Source of the DNA: Acinetobacter dispersus
GTDB lineage: Bacteria; Pseudomonadota; Gammaproteobacteria; Pseudomonadales; Moraxellaceae
Assembly: GCF_009884975.1 (NCBI RefSeq)
Contig: NZ_CP041970.1
Coordinates: 3,906,001 to 3,970,000 of the forward strand
Direction of reading: 5' to 3'
Length of the DNA stretch: 64,000 bases
In this document: piece by piece, positions 34,093 through 42,861 of the stretch
Position numbering within the stretch: position 1 is the stretch's first letter
Layout of the letters: each line of letters starts with the position of its first letter
Notes under the pieces: model-generated
What the model saw: only the letters and a program-made list of their open reading frames with translations
What the model was told of the DNA's origin: nothing
The model's database searches: none
Made by a program: the position numbers and the translations under genes

Positions 34093-34141
34093 TTTTTATT
34101 CTTATCTTAAAAAAAGCTAAGAAATTTATTTTTAGATTGTG

Positions 34142-35785
34142 ATGCTTATGTTGCTAAAAAGACTCAAAACCAAGACCATTTCATTACTCACCTTCAATGT
34201 GTTACTCGCAGTTTGGTTAGGGGTTTTTCTAAATCTTGAATTTTATGAAAAGATGCAGACACTTACACCTTATACGGGTTTTAAAGCAGGGCTATTTGTT
34301 TTAGCCTCAGTTGCTGTGGTTACTGCGTTCTATACCTTCCTTTTTCAAGTTTTGAATTGGAAATGGACCTCAAAGCCAATTGCAATCGCTTTAGTCTTTA
34401 TCGGTGGCTTTGCCTCTTATGCGGTCAATACTTTAGGGGTCTGGATCACCTCAGACCAAATCCAAAACCTGATGCAAACGGATTTAGCTGAGGCAAAAGA
34501 TACCTGGTCTTGGCACTTACTGGTCTGGGTCATTGGTATGGTAATTGTACCGATTATTGTGATTCTGCTGATTAAATTAAAACCCGAACCTGTTATTCGA
34601 CAAGTTTGGAAAAAGGTGCTGGCTTCACTTGTTTCTTTAGCTATGGTTGGTAGTTTACTGTTTGTTTTTTATGTCGATTTTGCTGCAATTTTTCGTGAAA
34701 ATCGCGATTTAAAAGGCATGATTTCACCTCAGAATATGATTGCATCATTTATTTCATATTATAAAAAGAAAGCACCTAAAGAGAATTTACCTCTGGTGCA
34801 TTACGGTGAAGATGCACAAGTTTCCCAAAACTCAAAAGGTGCACCTAAACTGATGGTATTGGTGGTTGGTGAAACAGCACGTGCAGAAAATTTTTCTTTA
34901 AATGGTTATGCAAAAGATACAAATCCTAAGTTATCTAAACAAGATATTCTGAATTTCTCTCAAGTGAGTTCTTGTGGAACAGCTACAGCTGTTTCAGTAC
35001 CTTGTATGTTTTCGGGCATGAAAAGAGAAGATTATGATGAGCGTTTGGCAAGCCATCGTGAAGGACTACTGGATATTGCCAAACGAGCAGGTTATCAAGT
35101 CACTTGGATTGATAATAATTCAGGGTGTAAAGGGACATGTGACCGTGTCGAACAGTTTAAAATTCCAGAGCCAATTCAACAAAAATGGTGTAAGGATGGC
35201 GAATGTCTGGATGACATTTTGATTGATAGTCTGAAAGCTTATATTGAAACGATTCCAAAAGACGATACGCGTCCGCACTTGGTAGTGTTACATCAAATGG
35301 GAAGTCATGGTCCTGCTTATTATAAGCGTGTGCCACCCGCATATCGTGTGTTTAAACCAACTTGTGATACCAATGCAATTCAAGGCTGTACCCAAGAAGC
35401 ATTGCTGAATAGCTATGACAATACTTTGCTTTATACCGATTATGTTTTAGATTCATTGATTGAGACACTAAAAAATACAACGAAATATCAAACAGGTTTG
35501 TGGTATTTGTCAGATCATGGTGAATCGACTGGTGAAAGTGGCATGTATTTGCATGGCGCACCTTATGCGATTGCACCTACCCAACAAACCCATGTTCCGA
35601 TGGTGATGTGGTTCTCGCAAGCTTGGCAGCAACAAGCAGCGAAGCAAGTGAAATGTTTAGCGCAACAAAATAAAAGCAAACTGAGTCAGGATAATCTGTT
35701 TCCAACCATGTTGAGTTTGCTCAATATTAAAACCAGTGTAATTAATGCTAAAGATGACATGTTAGCAACATGTCCTAACCCATAA
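34142..35785 (+). CDS. pmrC: Lipid A phosphoethanolamine transferase (PmrC/EptA)
   Basis: PmrC transfers phosphoethanolamine from phosphatidylethanolamine to lipid A at the periplasmic side of the inner membrane, lowering negative charge and polymyxin binding. The protein (547 residues from the ATG at 34142; a GTG lies just before) has five N-terminal membrane helices and a sulfatase-type periplasmic domain with nucleophile Thr245 in VVGETARAENFSLNGY, plus YLSDHGES and HGAPY metal-site motifs. Several Cys pairs match the EptA disulfides. The order pmrC-pmrA-pmrB is as in other Acinetobacter. Confidence 0.95.
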   Translation: MLMLLKRLKTKTISLLTFNVLLAVWLGVFLNLEFYEKMQTLTPYTGFKAGLFVLASVAVVTAFYTFLFQVLNWKWTSKPIAIALVFIGGFASYAVNTLGVWITSDQIQNLMQTDLAEAKDTWSWHLLVWVIGMVIVPIIVILLIKLKPEPVIRQVWKKVLASLVSLAMVGSLLFVFYVDFAAIFRENRDLKGMISPQNMIASFISYYKKKAPKENLPLVHYGEDAQVSQNSKGAPKLMVLVVGETARAENFSLNGYAKDTNPKLSKQDILNFSQVSSCGTATAVSVPCMFSGMKREDYDERLASHREGLLDIAKRAGYQVTWIDNNSGCKGTCDRVEQFKIPEPIQQKWCKDGECLDDILIDSLKAYIETIPKDDTRPHLVVLHQMGSHGPAYYKRVPPAYRVFKPTCDTNAIQGCTQEALLNSYDNTLLYTDYVLDSLIETLKNTTKYQTGLWYLSDHGESTGESGMYLHGAPYAIAPTQQTHVPMVMWFSQAWQQQAAKQVKCLAQQNKSKLSQDNLFPTMLSLLNIKTSVINAKDDMLATCPNP

Positions 35786-35799
35786 GGTGAAATGAAATC

Positions 35800-36477
35800 A
35801 TGACCAAGATCTTGATGATAGAAGATGATTTTATGATCGCAGAGTCAACATTGACTTTATTGCGATATCATCAGTTTGACGTAGAATGGGTCAACAATGG
35901 GGTGGATGGACTGGCTTTACTGACTAAGCAGTCTTTTGATTTGGTTCTTTTGGATTTAGGACTACCCTTGATGGATGGAATGCAAATTCTTAAACAGATT
36001 CGTCAGCGTAGTACTGTACCCGTGTTGATTATCTCTGCCCGTGATCAGTTACAAAATCGTGTTGATGGTTTAAATCAAGGTGCAGATGATTATCTGATTA
36101 AACCGTATGAGTTTGATGAGCTGCTTGCGCGTATTAATGCTTTATTGCGCCGTGGCAGTGTAGAAACAGCACAGTTGAAGAGCCAGTCACAGCTTTTGAA
36201 AAGTGGTGAGCTGACCTTGGATGTAGAACAGCATCTAGCAACATTTAAAGGTCAGCAAATCGAGCTTTCGAATCGTGAATGGGCGATTTTGATCCCGATG
36301 GTATCTCATCCAAACAAAATTTTCTCGAAGGCCAATTTGGAAGATAAGTTGTACGATTTTGATAGTGAAGTGACCAGTAATACCATTGAGGTTTATGTGC
36401 ATCATTTACGTGCCAAGCTGGGCAAAGACTTTATTCGTACGATTCGTGGCTTAGGTTATCGTTTGGGGCAGTCTTAA
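35800..36477 (+). CDS. pmrA: Response regulator PmrA
   Basis: PmrA is the OmpR-family activator of lipid A modification genes. The 225-residue protein has a receiver domain with EDD at 8-10 and phospho-acceptor Asp52 (VLLDLGLPLMDG), the conserved Lys in LIKPYEF, and a C-terminal winged helix (LSNREWAILIPM, VYVHHLRAKLG, RTIRGLGYRLG). It follows pmrC by 14 bp and precedes pmrB by 4 bp. No resistance-associated change can be judged without the species reference. Confidence 0.95.
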   Translation: MTKILMIEDDFMIAESTLTLLRYHQFDVEWVNNGVDGLALLTKQSFDLVLLDLGLPLMDGMQILKQIRQRSTVPVLIISARDQLQNRVDGLNQGADDYLIKPYEFDELLARINALLRRGSVETAQLKSQSQLLKSGELTLDVEQHLATFKGQQIELSNREWAILIPMVSHPNKIFSKANLEDKLYDFDSEVTSNTIEVYVHHLRAKLGKDFIRTIRGLGYRLGQS

Positions 36478-36481
36478 CTTT

Positions 36482-37828
36482 ATGAAAACAACCAAGCATT
36501 ATTCGCTCAAAAAAAGACTGATTTGGGGAACTTCCATCTTCAGTATAGTGTTAGGTTGTTTCTTAATTTTAGCGGCATATAAAATTTCATTACATGAAGT
36601 CGATGAAATTTTAGATACGCAAATGCAGTATATGGCAGAGCGTTCAACCTCGCAGCCTTTAACACCATTGGCGAGTCGGGTTGAGTTACATCGAACTTAT
36701 CATGAAGAAGATTTATTGATTGATATTTGGGCCTATAAAGACCAAAGTCATTTGTGGCATCAGACTCATCTTTTGGTTCCTCCTGTGGAACAAGCTGGGT
36801 TTTACACCCAGAACACACCGCAAGGGAAGTGGCGTGTTTATGTCATTCCACTAAAAGATTATCAGATACAGGTCAGTCAACAAGAGCAGGTTCGCCATGC
36901 GTTTGCCTGGGAACTGGCTGGCAGTATGTTTATTCCGTATATACTTTTGCTGCCAATCGCAATTATCGTGCTGGCGTTTATTATCAGTTTGAGTTTGAAG
37001 CCTTTAGACGATTTCAAAACAGAACTGACACAACGTGATTCGGACGGTTTGGCACCGATAGACAGTGGTGAGTATCCACAAGAATTACAACCAACGATTG
37101 AAGAAATGAACCGTTTATTTGAACGGATTCAACATGCGCAGACTGAACAAAAGCAATTTATTGCAGATGCAGCACATGAGTTACGAACACCTGTGACTGC
37201 ATTGAATTTGCAAACCCGAATTTTGATCAGCCAGTTTCCTGAACACGAGTCTTTACAGAATCTGAGTAAAGGCTTAGCTCGTATTCAACATTTAGTCACC
37301 CAGCTTTTGGCATTGGCTAAACAAGATGTTGCGCTGAGTCTGATTGAACCAAATACTAATTTCAGATTGAACGATGTTGCACTTAATTGTGTTGAGCAAT
37401 TGGTGAATTTGGCCATGCAAAAGGAGATTGATTTAGGCTTTGAGCGCAACGATCCGATTGAAATGCAGAGCCTTGAATCAACCGTACATTCGATTATTTT
37501 TAACTTGATTGATAATGCGATTAAATATACCCCAAACCAAGGCATTATTAATATTTCAGTCTATAGCGATGCCGATGATTTTGCCTATGTTCAAATCGAA
37601 GACAGTGGTAATGGAATTGACCCTGAACAATACGACAAAGTTTTGAAACGTTTTTATCGTGTTCATCACCATTTAGAGGTGGGTAGTGGCCTCGGTTTAT
37701 CAATTGTTGATAAAGCTACTCAACGTTTAGGCGGAATTCTGACTTTATCTCGAAGTATTGAATTAGGCGGTCTGAGTGTGTTGGTCAAATTACCGAAAAA
37801 GCTTGCACATCACCATGAACAGCATTGA
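36482..37828 (+). CDS. pmrB: Sensor histidine kinase PmrB
   Basis: PmrB is the membrane sensor that phosphorylates PmrA. The 448-residue protein has two transmembrane helices (about 12-33 and 142-165) bounding a periplasmic domain, then a HAMP-like linker, a dimerisation helix with phospho-acceptor His232 (ADAAHELRTPVTAL), N box (IIFNLIDNAIKYTP), and G boxes (EDSGNGIDPE, VGSGLGLSIV). It lies 4 bp after pmrA. Its gene ends 12 bp before the converging kinase-like gene, with no visible terminator between them. Confidence 0.95.
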   Translation: MKTTKHYSLKKRLIWGTSIFSIVLGCFLILAAYKISLHEVDEILDTQMQYMAERSTSQPLTPLASRVELHRTYHEEDLLIDIWAYKDQSHLWHQTHLLVPPVEQAGFYTQNTPQGKWRVYVIPLKDYQIQVSQQEQVRHAFAWELAGSMFIPYILLLPIAIIVLAFIISLSLKPLDDFKTELTQRDSDGLAPIDSGEYPQELQPTIEEMNRLFERIQHAQTEQKQFIADAAHELRTPVTALNLQTRILISQFPEHESLQNLSKGLARIQHLVTQLLALAKQDVALSLIEPNTNFRLNDVALNCVEQLVNLAMQKEIDLGFERNDPIEMQSLESTVHSIIFNLIDNAIKYTPNQGIINISVYSDADDFAYVQIEDSGNGIDPEQYDKVLKRFYRVHHHLEVGSGLGLSIVDKATQRLGGILTLSRSIELGGLSVLVKLPKKLAHHHEQH

Positions 37829-37839
37829 ACACTAAGGAC

Positions 37840-38655
37840 TTAATTTGATGCTGTATTGATTTCGGATTGCTGTTTCAGATCGCGTAGGAACAGCACACAT
37901 TTTTGGATGCGTTTGCCATCATTGCCCACTTTGCTTACATTTAAACGTAATACCCAATTTAAGCGCTTTCCAACTTTACAAATGTCTTTGTAGACTTGAG
38001 GTTCATCTTGCAAGGCTTGGTAGAGCACCTGACTGGCTTGCTCTAGTTGTTCAAACTCAAAATGATAGGCGGTTGAAAAGATAAACAGCAACCAGTCACG
38101 TACAAAGCAATCATGTAGGCTAAGCACATCTTGTGGATCAGTCTCAAAATCAATAAAAGTAAATTGATTTTGTTGATCCACCAAAATATTCCGAGCGAAG
38201 GCTTCGCTTAAATAACCTTGTTGTAGATGCAATCGACTAATCGATTGAATTGCCTGATGAAACAATTGAAACTGCTGTTCAGGATGATCTTTCAAACTTC
38301 CTAACTTTTGATCAAGCTGACTGACAGGACTTTGGCGCTGAGAGCCAACATCTTCCAATAAGATGCCTTTTTTAGAGAGAGCCAATACATTCGGCGTTGA
38401 AATCCCCAAAGCTTTGAGCTGCTGGATACGCTTGAATTCACATTGGATTGCAGCAGATCCACCTTGGTTCGGAACAGGGGTAATTGAACCCAAATTGAAT
38501 ATTTTTGCTAGCCATTTCAATGGCGTATAAAGCCATAATCCATGACGTTCAGATGCTTTTTTCAGCCAGACTTTACGTGAATCTAGTTCATAAGATTGAA
38601 TAGAGTCGGATTGAGTTGTTAAAGTAGATTCTAAAAACGTTTGGTAGTCAGACAT
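37840..38655 (-). CDS. Kinase-fold protein, BUD32/WaaP-like
   Basis: A 271-residue protein with the outline of a small eukaryotic-like or LPS-type kinase: an N-terminal lobe with candidate ATP lysine in VWLKKASERHG, a hinge EDVGSQR, a catalytic-loop region LSEAFARNILVDQQN and a metal-binding FIDFETDP. In related kinases the catalytic loop usually reads HGDxxxxNI; here the Asp position appears to be Glu (LSE), so activity may be reduced or altered. It lies 74 bp downstream of a PAP2 phosphatase gene and converges with pmrB. A role in LPS sugar phosphorylation is possible but inferred. Confidence 0.7.
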   Translation of the reverse strand: MSDYQTFLESTLTTQSDSIQSYELDSRKVWLKKASERHGLWLYTPLKWLAKIFNLGSITPVPNQGGSAAIQCEFKRIQQLKALGISTPNVLALSKKGILLEDVGSQRQSPVSQLDQKLGSLKDHPEQQFQLFHQAIQSISRLHLQQGYLSEAFARNILVDQQNQFTFIDFETDPQDVLSLHDCFVRDWLLFIFSTAYHFEFEQLEQASQVLYQALQDEPQVYKDICKVGKRLNWVLRLNVSKVGNDGKRIQKCVLFLRDLKQQSEINTASN

Positions 38656-38729
38656 ACGGCAGCAAAAATAATCCTAATGTGAGCGTAAAACGCACTCGTT
38701 CAATGAGCACGGGCGTTCACTTTACCACA

Positions 38730-39434
38730 TCAGATATTGGAAACGGTACTGGAATTGCGATTTGTAACGTCTTGATGATGCTTATAAGTCAATGCATAAC
38801 ATAACAAATTAATAGCAACACAGACCCACGCGGTCCAAAGATTATGACTGAGAAAATGGGCGCCACGCATCATTTGTGCCCAGCCCATGGCAAAGCCGAG
38901 GATCATACCTGCGATTAGATAAAACCAAGCACGTTGTGTTTGATGTAGATGATAGACAAAGAAGCCTGTGATCAGCGCAAAACCTGTACTAGCATGTCCA
39001 CCAGGAAAACAATGTCCTGCAGTCGCAGAGAAATCCCAGACAAAGCCTGTGGCAGTTTCATGGGTCATATACCATGGACAGGCATGATAAGAGTGAGCTT
39101 TGAGTAATCCGACAATACAAGTACAGAGCATACTGACCCAAAACATATAGCCATATAGCCAACGATTTGGTTTTAGTTTTTCAAGCTTAAAAGAAGCACA
39201 CCATAAAAAGAAAAAAATGACATAAACAACGGTTAACAGTTGTTTGACATAAGTATGGTTTAGTTTATCGAGGAACCAATCATTCTTATAAGGAAACGTT
39301 CCATGCGTGCTGACCCAAGGTTGAATGAGATGCAAGTCAATTGCACCACCGACTGGAAATACGAATAACAAGATGAAAAAGCTGATAAAAAGCAAAAAAC
39401 TCAGCCATAAAAAAAAGGGTGTTTTCAATATCAT
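38730..39434 (-). CDS. PAP2-family membrane phosphatase, candidate lipid A phosphatase
   Basis: A 234-residue inner-membrane PAP2 enzyme with about six helices. The motifs are KAHSYHACPW (replacing the usual KX6RP), HCFPGGHAS with the central catalytic His, and RGAHFLSHNLWTAW with the second His and acidic/polar partner. This variant pattern is typical of a proteobacterial PAP2 subgroup, some of which dephosphorylate lipid A or isoprenoid lipids. A PmrA-type box lies about 50 bp upstream on the same strand. Gene context next to pmrCAB favours lipid A or phospholipid headgroup phosphate as substrate; this is inference. Confidence 0.8.
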   Translation of the reverse strand: MILKTPFFLWLSFLLFISFFILLFVFPVGGAIDLHLIQPWVSTHGTFPYKNDWFLDKLNHTYVKQLLTVVYVIFFFLWCASFKLEKLKPNRWLYGYMFWVSMLCTCIVGLLKAHSYHACPWYMTHETATGFVWDFSATAGHCFPGGHASTGFALITGFFVYHLHQTQRAWFYLIAGMILGFAMGWAQMMRGAHFLSHNLWTAWVCVAINLLCYALTYKHHQDVTNRNSSTVSNI

Positions 39435-39485
39435 GGAACGTATTATTAAGGTCAGATGACAATTGTGTTATTTAATGTGAATAAG

Positions 39486-39502
39486 CTTAATTAGTTCTTA
39501 AA
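39486..39502 (-). promoter_or_regulatory. PmrA-type box upstream of the PAP2 phosphatase gene
   Basis: On the minus strand this reads TTTAAG-AACTA-ATTAAG: two TTAAG half-sites in direct orientation with 5-bp spacing, as in the box upstream of pmrC. It ends 52 bp before the ATG at 39434. Binding by PmrA is predicted, not shown. Confidence 0.55.
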
Positions 39503-39620
39503 TAAGCATAAAATATAACAATAGCTGGGTAATTTAAAAAACAGATTTTATTTTAAGTATATGAAATATTTAAATTCATATTGCCGCATTTGCAGCCATG
39601 ATCGGCTTTATTCACTTCAA

Positions 39621-39652
39621 AAAATAAAGCAGCCAAAAGGCTGCTTTATTTT
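39621..39652 (-). terminator. Terminator of the gltIJKL operon
   Basis: A 14-bp perfect stem (39621-39634 with 39639-39652, loop AAAA) with A/T runs at both ends lies 19 bp after the gltL stop codon. Confidence 0.9.
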
Positions 39653-39671
39653 CTAACTGAGTAAGATCAGC

Positions 39672-40415
39672 TTAATGCAGAATTTTATTCAGAAATTGTT
39701 GCGCTCGTTCGCCACGTGGTGTACCAAAGAATTCATCTTTAGAGCAGTCTTCAACAATTTTGCCTTGGTCCATGAAAATAATCCGATTAGCCACCTGACG
39801 GGCAAAGCCCATTTCATGCGTAACACACATCATGGTCATGCCTTCTTTGGCCAGTCCGACCATGACATCCAATACTTCATTGATCATTTCAGGATCAAGT
39901 GCCGAGGTTGGTTCATCAAACAGCATCGCAATCGGGTCCATACTGAGTGCACGGGCAATCGCAACTCGCTGTTGTTGTCCACCAGAAAGCTGAGCAGGAT
40001 ATTTATTGGCATGAGCGCTCAGACCGACACGATCTAGATAAGCCAGTCCCTTTTTATTGGCTTCAGCTTCTGAACGACCAAGCACCTTAATCTGTGCAAT
40101 AGTCAGGTTTTCGGTAATGCTCAGGTGAGGAAACAGTTCAAAATGTTGGAACACCATACCAACACGACTACGTAGTTTAGTCATATCGGTTTTTGGATCG
40201 TGAACTGGCACGCCATCGACAAAGATTTTACCTTGTTGAAATGGTTCTAGCCCATTGACGGTTTTAATCAAGGTTGATTTTCCCGAACCTGATGGACCGC
40301 AGACCACTACGACTTCGCCTTGACAGATTTGGGTCGTACATTCAGTGAGTACCTGAAATTGTTCGTACCATTTGCTGACATTTTGGAGGTCAATCATTAC
40401 GTTATTGTCGCTCAT
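39672..40415 (-). CDS. gltL: Glutamate/aspartate ABC transporter ATP-binding protein
   Basis: GltL is the cytoplasmic ATPase that powers uptake of glutamate and aspartate. The 247-residue protein has Walker A GPSGSGKST, the signature LSGGQQQRVAIARAL, Walker B AMLFDEPTSALD and the switch His in CVTHEMGFA. It overlaps gltK by 4 bp and is the last gene of gltIJKL. The polar amino acid transporter subfamily is certain; glutamate/aspartate specificity comes from the whole operon's similarity to GltIJKL. Confidence 0.93.
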   Translation of the reverse strand: MSDNNVMIDLQNVSKWYEQFQVLTECTTQICQGEVVVVCGPSGSGKSTLIKTVNGLEPFQQGKIFVDGVPVHDPKTDMTKLRSRVGMVFQHFELFPHLSITENLTIAQIKVLGRSEAEANKKGLAYLDRVGLSAHANKYPAQLSGGQQQRVAIARALSMDPIAMLFDEPTSALDPEMINEVLDVMVGLAKEGMTMMCVTHEMGFARQVANRIIFMDQGKIVEDCSKDEFFGTPRGERAQQFLNKILH

Positions 40416-41095
40416 ACACTTAACCTCCTTTGTAAACGTTTCACTGTGAATGTCGCTAAAGCACTGATGGTGAAGTACACCAGTCCTGCAAATAAAATAT
40501 ATTGGGTAAGTAAGGACATTAAATCGCCACGAACATAATTTGTTCTGAAAAAGTCAAGTAAACCAATGGCATAAACCATGGTTGAATCTTGAAACAGGAT
40601 AATCGTTTGCTGAAGCAGTAACGGCGTCATTTTTCTGAAAGCCTGTGGCAGAATAATCAGTCGCATGGATTGGCCATAGCTCATGCCCAATGCAGAAGCC
40701 GCAGCAGCTTGACCTTTGGGAATAGACTGAATACCGGCACGTACAATTTCAGAAAAGTAAGCAGCTTCGAACAGCATAAAGGCCACGATACTTGAAACCA
40801 GAGCAGTATCAATGGTCAGGTATTGACCTGTGATCGCGGTATAAAGAAACGGAACTGCGAAATAGAACCACATCAACACCAACAGCAGGGGAATTGAGCG
40901 GAATAGATCCACATAAGCCTGTGCAATCCAATTTAGAATCTTGATCGAAGATAGACGCATCAGGGCCAATATTGTACCAATGGCAATACCGCCAATCGTT
41001 GCCAGAACAACCACTTTCAGGGTAATGCTGAAACCGTACCAGAGCGCAGGCCCAGACTGCTGTAAATCATTAAGAAAAGAAGTTAACCATTCCAT
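40412..41095 (-). CDS. gltK: Glutamate/aspartate ABC transporter permease GltK
   Basis: A 227-residue polar amino acid ABC permease with about five membrane helices and the EAA loop (EIVRAGIQSIPKGQAAAASALGMS) that contacts GltL. A conserved N-terminal helix is followed by LFRSIPLLLVLMWFYF, typical of the His/Glu/Gln transporter family. It starts one base after the gltJ stop codon (gltJ ends at 41097) and overlaps gltL, so the operon is translated tightly. Confidence 0.93.
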   Translation of the reverse strand: MEWLTSFLNDLQQSGPALWYGFSITLKVVVLATIGGIAIGTILALMRLSSIKILNWIAQAYVDLFRSIPLLLVLMWFYFAVPFLYTAITGQYLTIDTALVSSIVAFMLFEAAYFSEIVRAGIQSIPKGQAAAASALGMSYGQSMRLIILPQAFRKMTPLLLQQTIILFQDSTMVYAIGLLDFFRTNYVRGDLMSLLTQYILFAGLVYFTISALATFTVKRLQRRLSV

Positions 41096-41096
41096 A

Positions 41097-41840
41097 CTAC
41101 TTTCCTCCTGATATTAAACCAGGAATACGTAGACGTTTTTCCAGCAGGTTCATGGTAAAAATAAGACAGACATTGATCACAATGAATATGATTGTGACAT
41201 AGGTATAAATTTCGATGGTGTTCTGGGTATATTCACTGATGGTTTTCATCTGTGAAATAATTTCCGCTACCCCAACCAGAGAGGCAACCGAGGTATTTTT
41301 CACGCAGTTGGTCAGCTCTGAACTCAGGGGCGGTAAAATGGTACGAAAAGACTGCGGCAGAATGATATAGCGATACAGTTGTGCCGTGGAAAACCCCATG
41401 GCATAGCCTGCATTAATTTGCCCCTTGGGTAAGGCTTCAATACCTGTTCTCACCTGTTCACAAACACGAGCAGCCGTAAACAGTCCGAGTCCAACACTGG
41501 CAGAAATCAGGGCTGTGGTATTGGCACCCAGATCATTCATCCACCAGTTTTTGATTGGTGCAGGGAGAAAGTTGGGGACCACATAAAACCAGATAAATAA
41601 CTGAACAAGTAAGGGTACATTCCTGAACAGTGTGACATAGGCTGTACCAATGGCTCTGGCTGTTTTATTTGGGAGCGTTCGCATAATGCCAAGGATACTG
41701 CCGAGAAGCATGGCGATACTCCATGCGACAATAGCAATCACCACAAGCCATCCCAGACCCGTTATTATCCAGCTCAGGTAGGTTGTATCCCCGATACCTG
41801 TAGATTGCCACAAAACTCCCCAGTTCCAGCTATAAGTCAT
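41097..41840 (-). CDS. gltJ: Glutamate/aspartate ABC transporter permease GltJ
   Basis: A 247-residue ABC permease, partner of GltK. The N-terminus MTYSWNWGVLWQSTGIGDTT resembles GltJ. It has the FRNVPLLVQLFIWFY segment and the coupling loop EQVRTGIEALPKGQINAGYAMGFS. AGGAG lies just before the ATG at 41840, which is preferred over the frame start at 41870. Position between gltI and gltK matches the usual order. Confidence 0.93.
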   Translation of the reverse strand: MTYSWNWGVLWQSTGIGDTTYLSWIITGLGWLVVIAIVAWSIAMLLGSILGIMRTLPNKTARAIGTAYVTLFRNVPLLVQLFIWFYVVPNFLPAPIKNWWMNDLGANTTALISASVGLGLFTAARVCEQVRTGIEALPKGQINAGYAMGFSTAQLYRYIILPQSFRTILPPLSSELTNCVKNTSVASLVGVAEIISQMKTISEYTQNTIEIYTYVTIIFIVINVCLIFTMNLLEKRLRIPGLISGGK

Positions 41841-41916
41841 AATAACTCCTGAGAAGAAGCGGGAGAACATCCACTGTTCCCCGGTTCCATAATAAGATTT
41901 TGGTTATAAGGACAAA

Positions 41917-42861
41917 TTATTGATCCCGATCATGCGGATTGCTGATTAATGCTTTGAGTTGATCGGACATGGCAAAGTTCAAATTAATATTTTTAGGTGG
42001 AATCGGTTGCTGGAACCATTTTTCATACATCTTGTTGATTTCACCAGAAGCATAGGTTGCCTTGATGGCATCATCCACGACCTGTTTAAAACCAGTATCG
42101 CCCTTACGCAGCATACAACCATAGATTTCATGAATTGGCGCGGTACCGACGATGTCCCATTGATTTGGATCTTTGGCTTTGGATTTTTCACCCGCAAGCA
42201 GAATATCATCCATCATAAATGCCACAGCACGGCCATTTTGCAGCATCAAGAACGATTCAGCATGGTCCTTGGCAGAAATGATTTCACCAATACCAAGTTC
42301 TTGTTGATGTTGACGGATATAGCGTTCAGATGTGGTTCCTGCCGTTGTCACCAATTTTTTGCCTTTTAAATCTGAAAAATCTTTAATTCCAGAGTTTTTA
42401 GCAGTCAGCAGTCGAGAGCCGACCTCAAAGAAACCAACAGAAAAATCAACCTGTTGCTGTCGCTCTTTATTATTGGTGGTTGAGCCACATTCTAGATCTA
42501 CCGTACCATTTGAAACCAGTGGAATACGGTTCTGGCTGGTGACGAGGTTATAGCGGATTTTCAGATCTGGCATGTTGAGCTTCTGCTTTACGGCTTCAAC
42601 AACCTTAAGTTGTAGATCGTGTGCATAACCTACTGGCTGATTTGGGGTGGACGCAATATAGGAAAATGGAATAGATGAATCACGATAACCCAGCACAATC
42701 GTGCCAGAGCTTTTGATTTTGTTTAACGTACCAGAGGCGGAAGCACTACCTTCAGCAGCTTTTTCACCCGCAGCGGGTGCTTTATTGTCACTACAAGCAC
42801 TTAATCCGAGCATCAGAGCGCTTGCACAAAGCAGGGAGGTCATGGTGCGTTTAGGTGTCAT
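41917..42861 (-). CDS. gltI: Glutamate/aspartate ABC transporter substrate-binding lipoprotein
   Basis: A 314-residue periplasmic binding protein with a lipoprotein signal (lipobox LSAC, followed by SDNKAPAAG). The mature part is a type 2 solute-binding domain with the ligand-binding segments SGTIVLGYRDSSIPFSYI, VDLECGSTTNNKERQQQVDFS and KKLVTTAGTTSERYIRQ, as in GltI. The ATG at 42861 has AGGAG upstream; the frame runs to 42993 but that extension overlaps a long palindrome. First gene of gltIJKL. Confidence 0.93.
   Translation of the reverse strand: MTPKRTMTSLLCASALMLGLSACSDNKAPAAGEKAAEGSASASGTLNKIKSSGTIVLGYRDSSIPFSYIASTPNQPVGYAHDLQLKVVEAVKQKLNMPDLKIRYNLVTSQNRIPLVSNGTVDLECGSTTNNKERQQQVDFSVGFFEVGSRLLTAKNSGIKDFSDLKGKKLVTTAGTTSERYIRQHQQELGIGEIISAKDHAESFLMLQNGRAVAFMMDDILLAGEKSKAKDPNQWDIVGTAPIHEIYGCMLRKGDTGFKQVVDDAIKATYASGEINKMYEKWFQQPIPPKNINLNFAMSDQLKALISNPHDRDQ

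Larger units (their letters stand above)
33828..34141. other. Intergenic region upstream of pmrC
   Basis: A 314-bp region holding the porin terminator (33847-33876), a run of imperfect TTAATTCA-type repeats at about 33990-34040, and the PmrA-type box at 34076-34092 near pmrC. No gene is supported. Confidence 0.7.
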
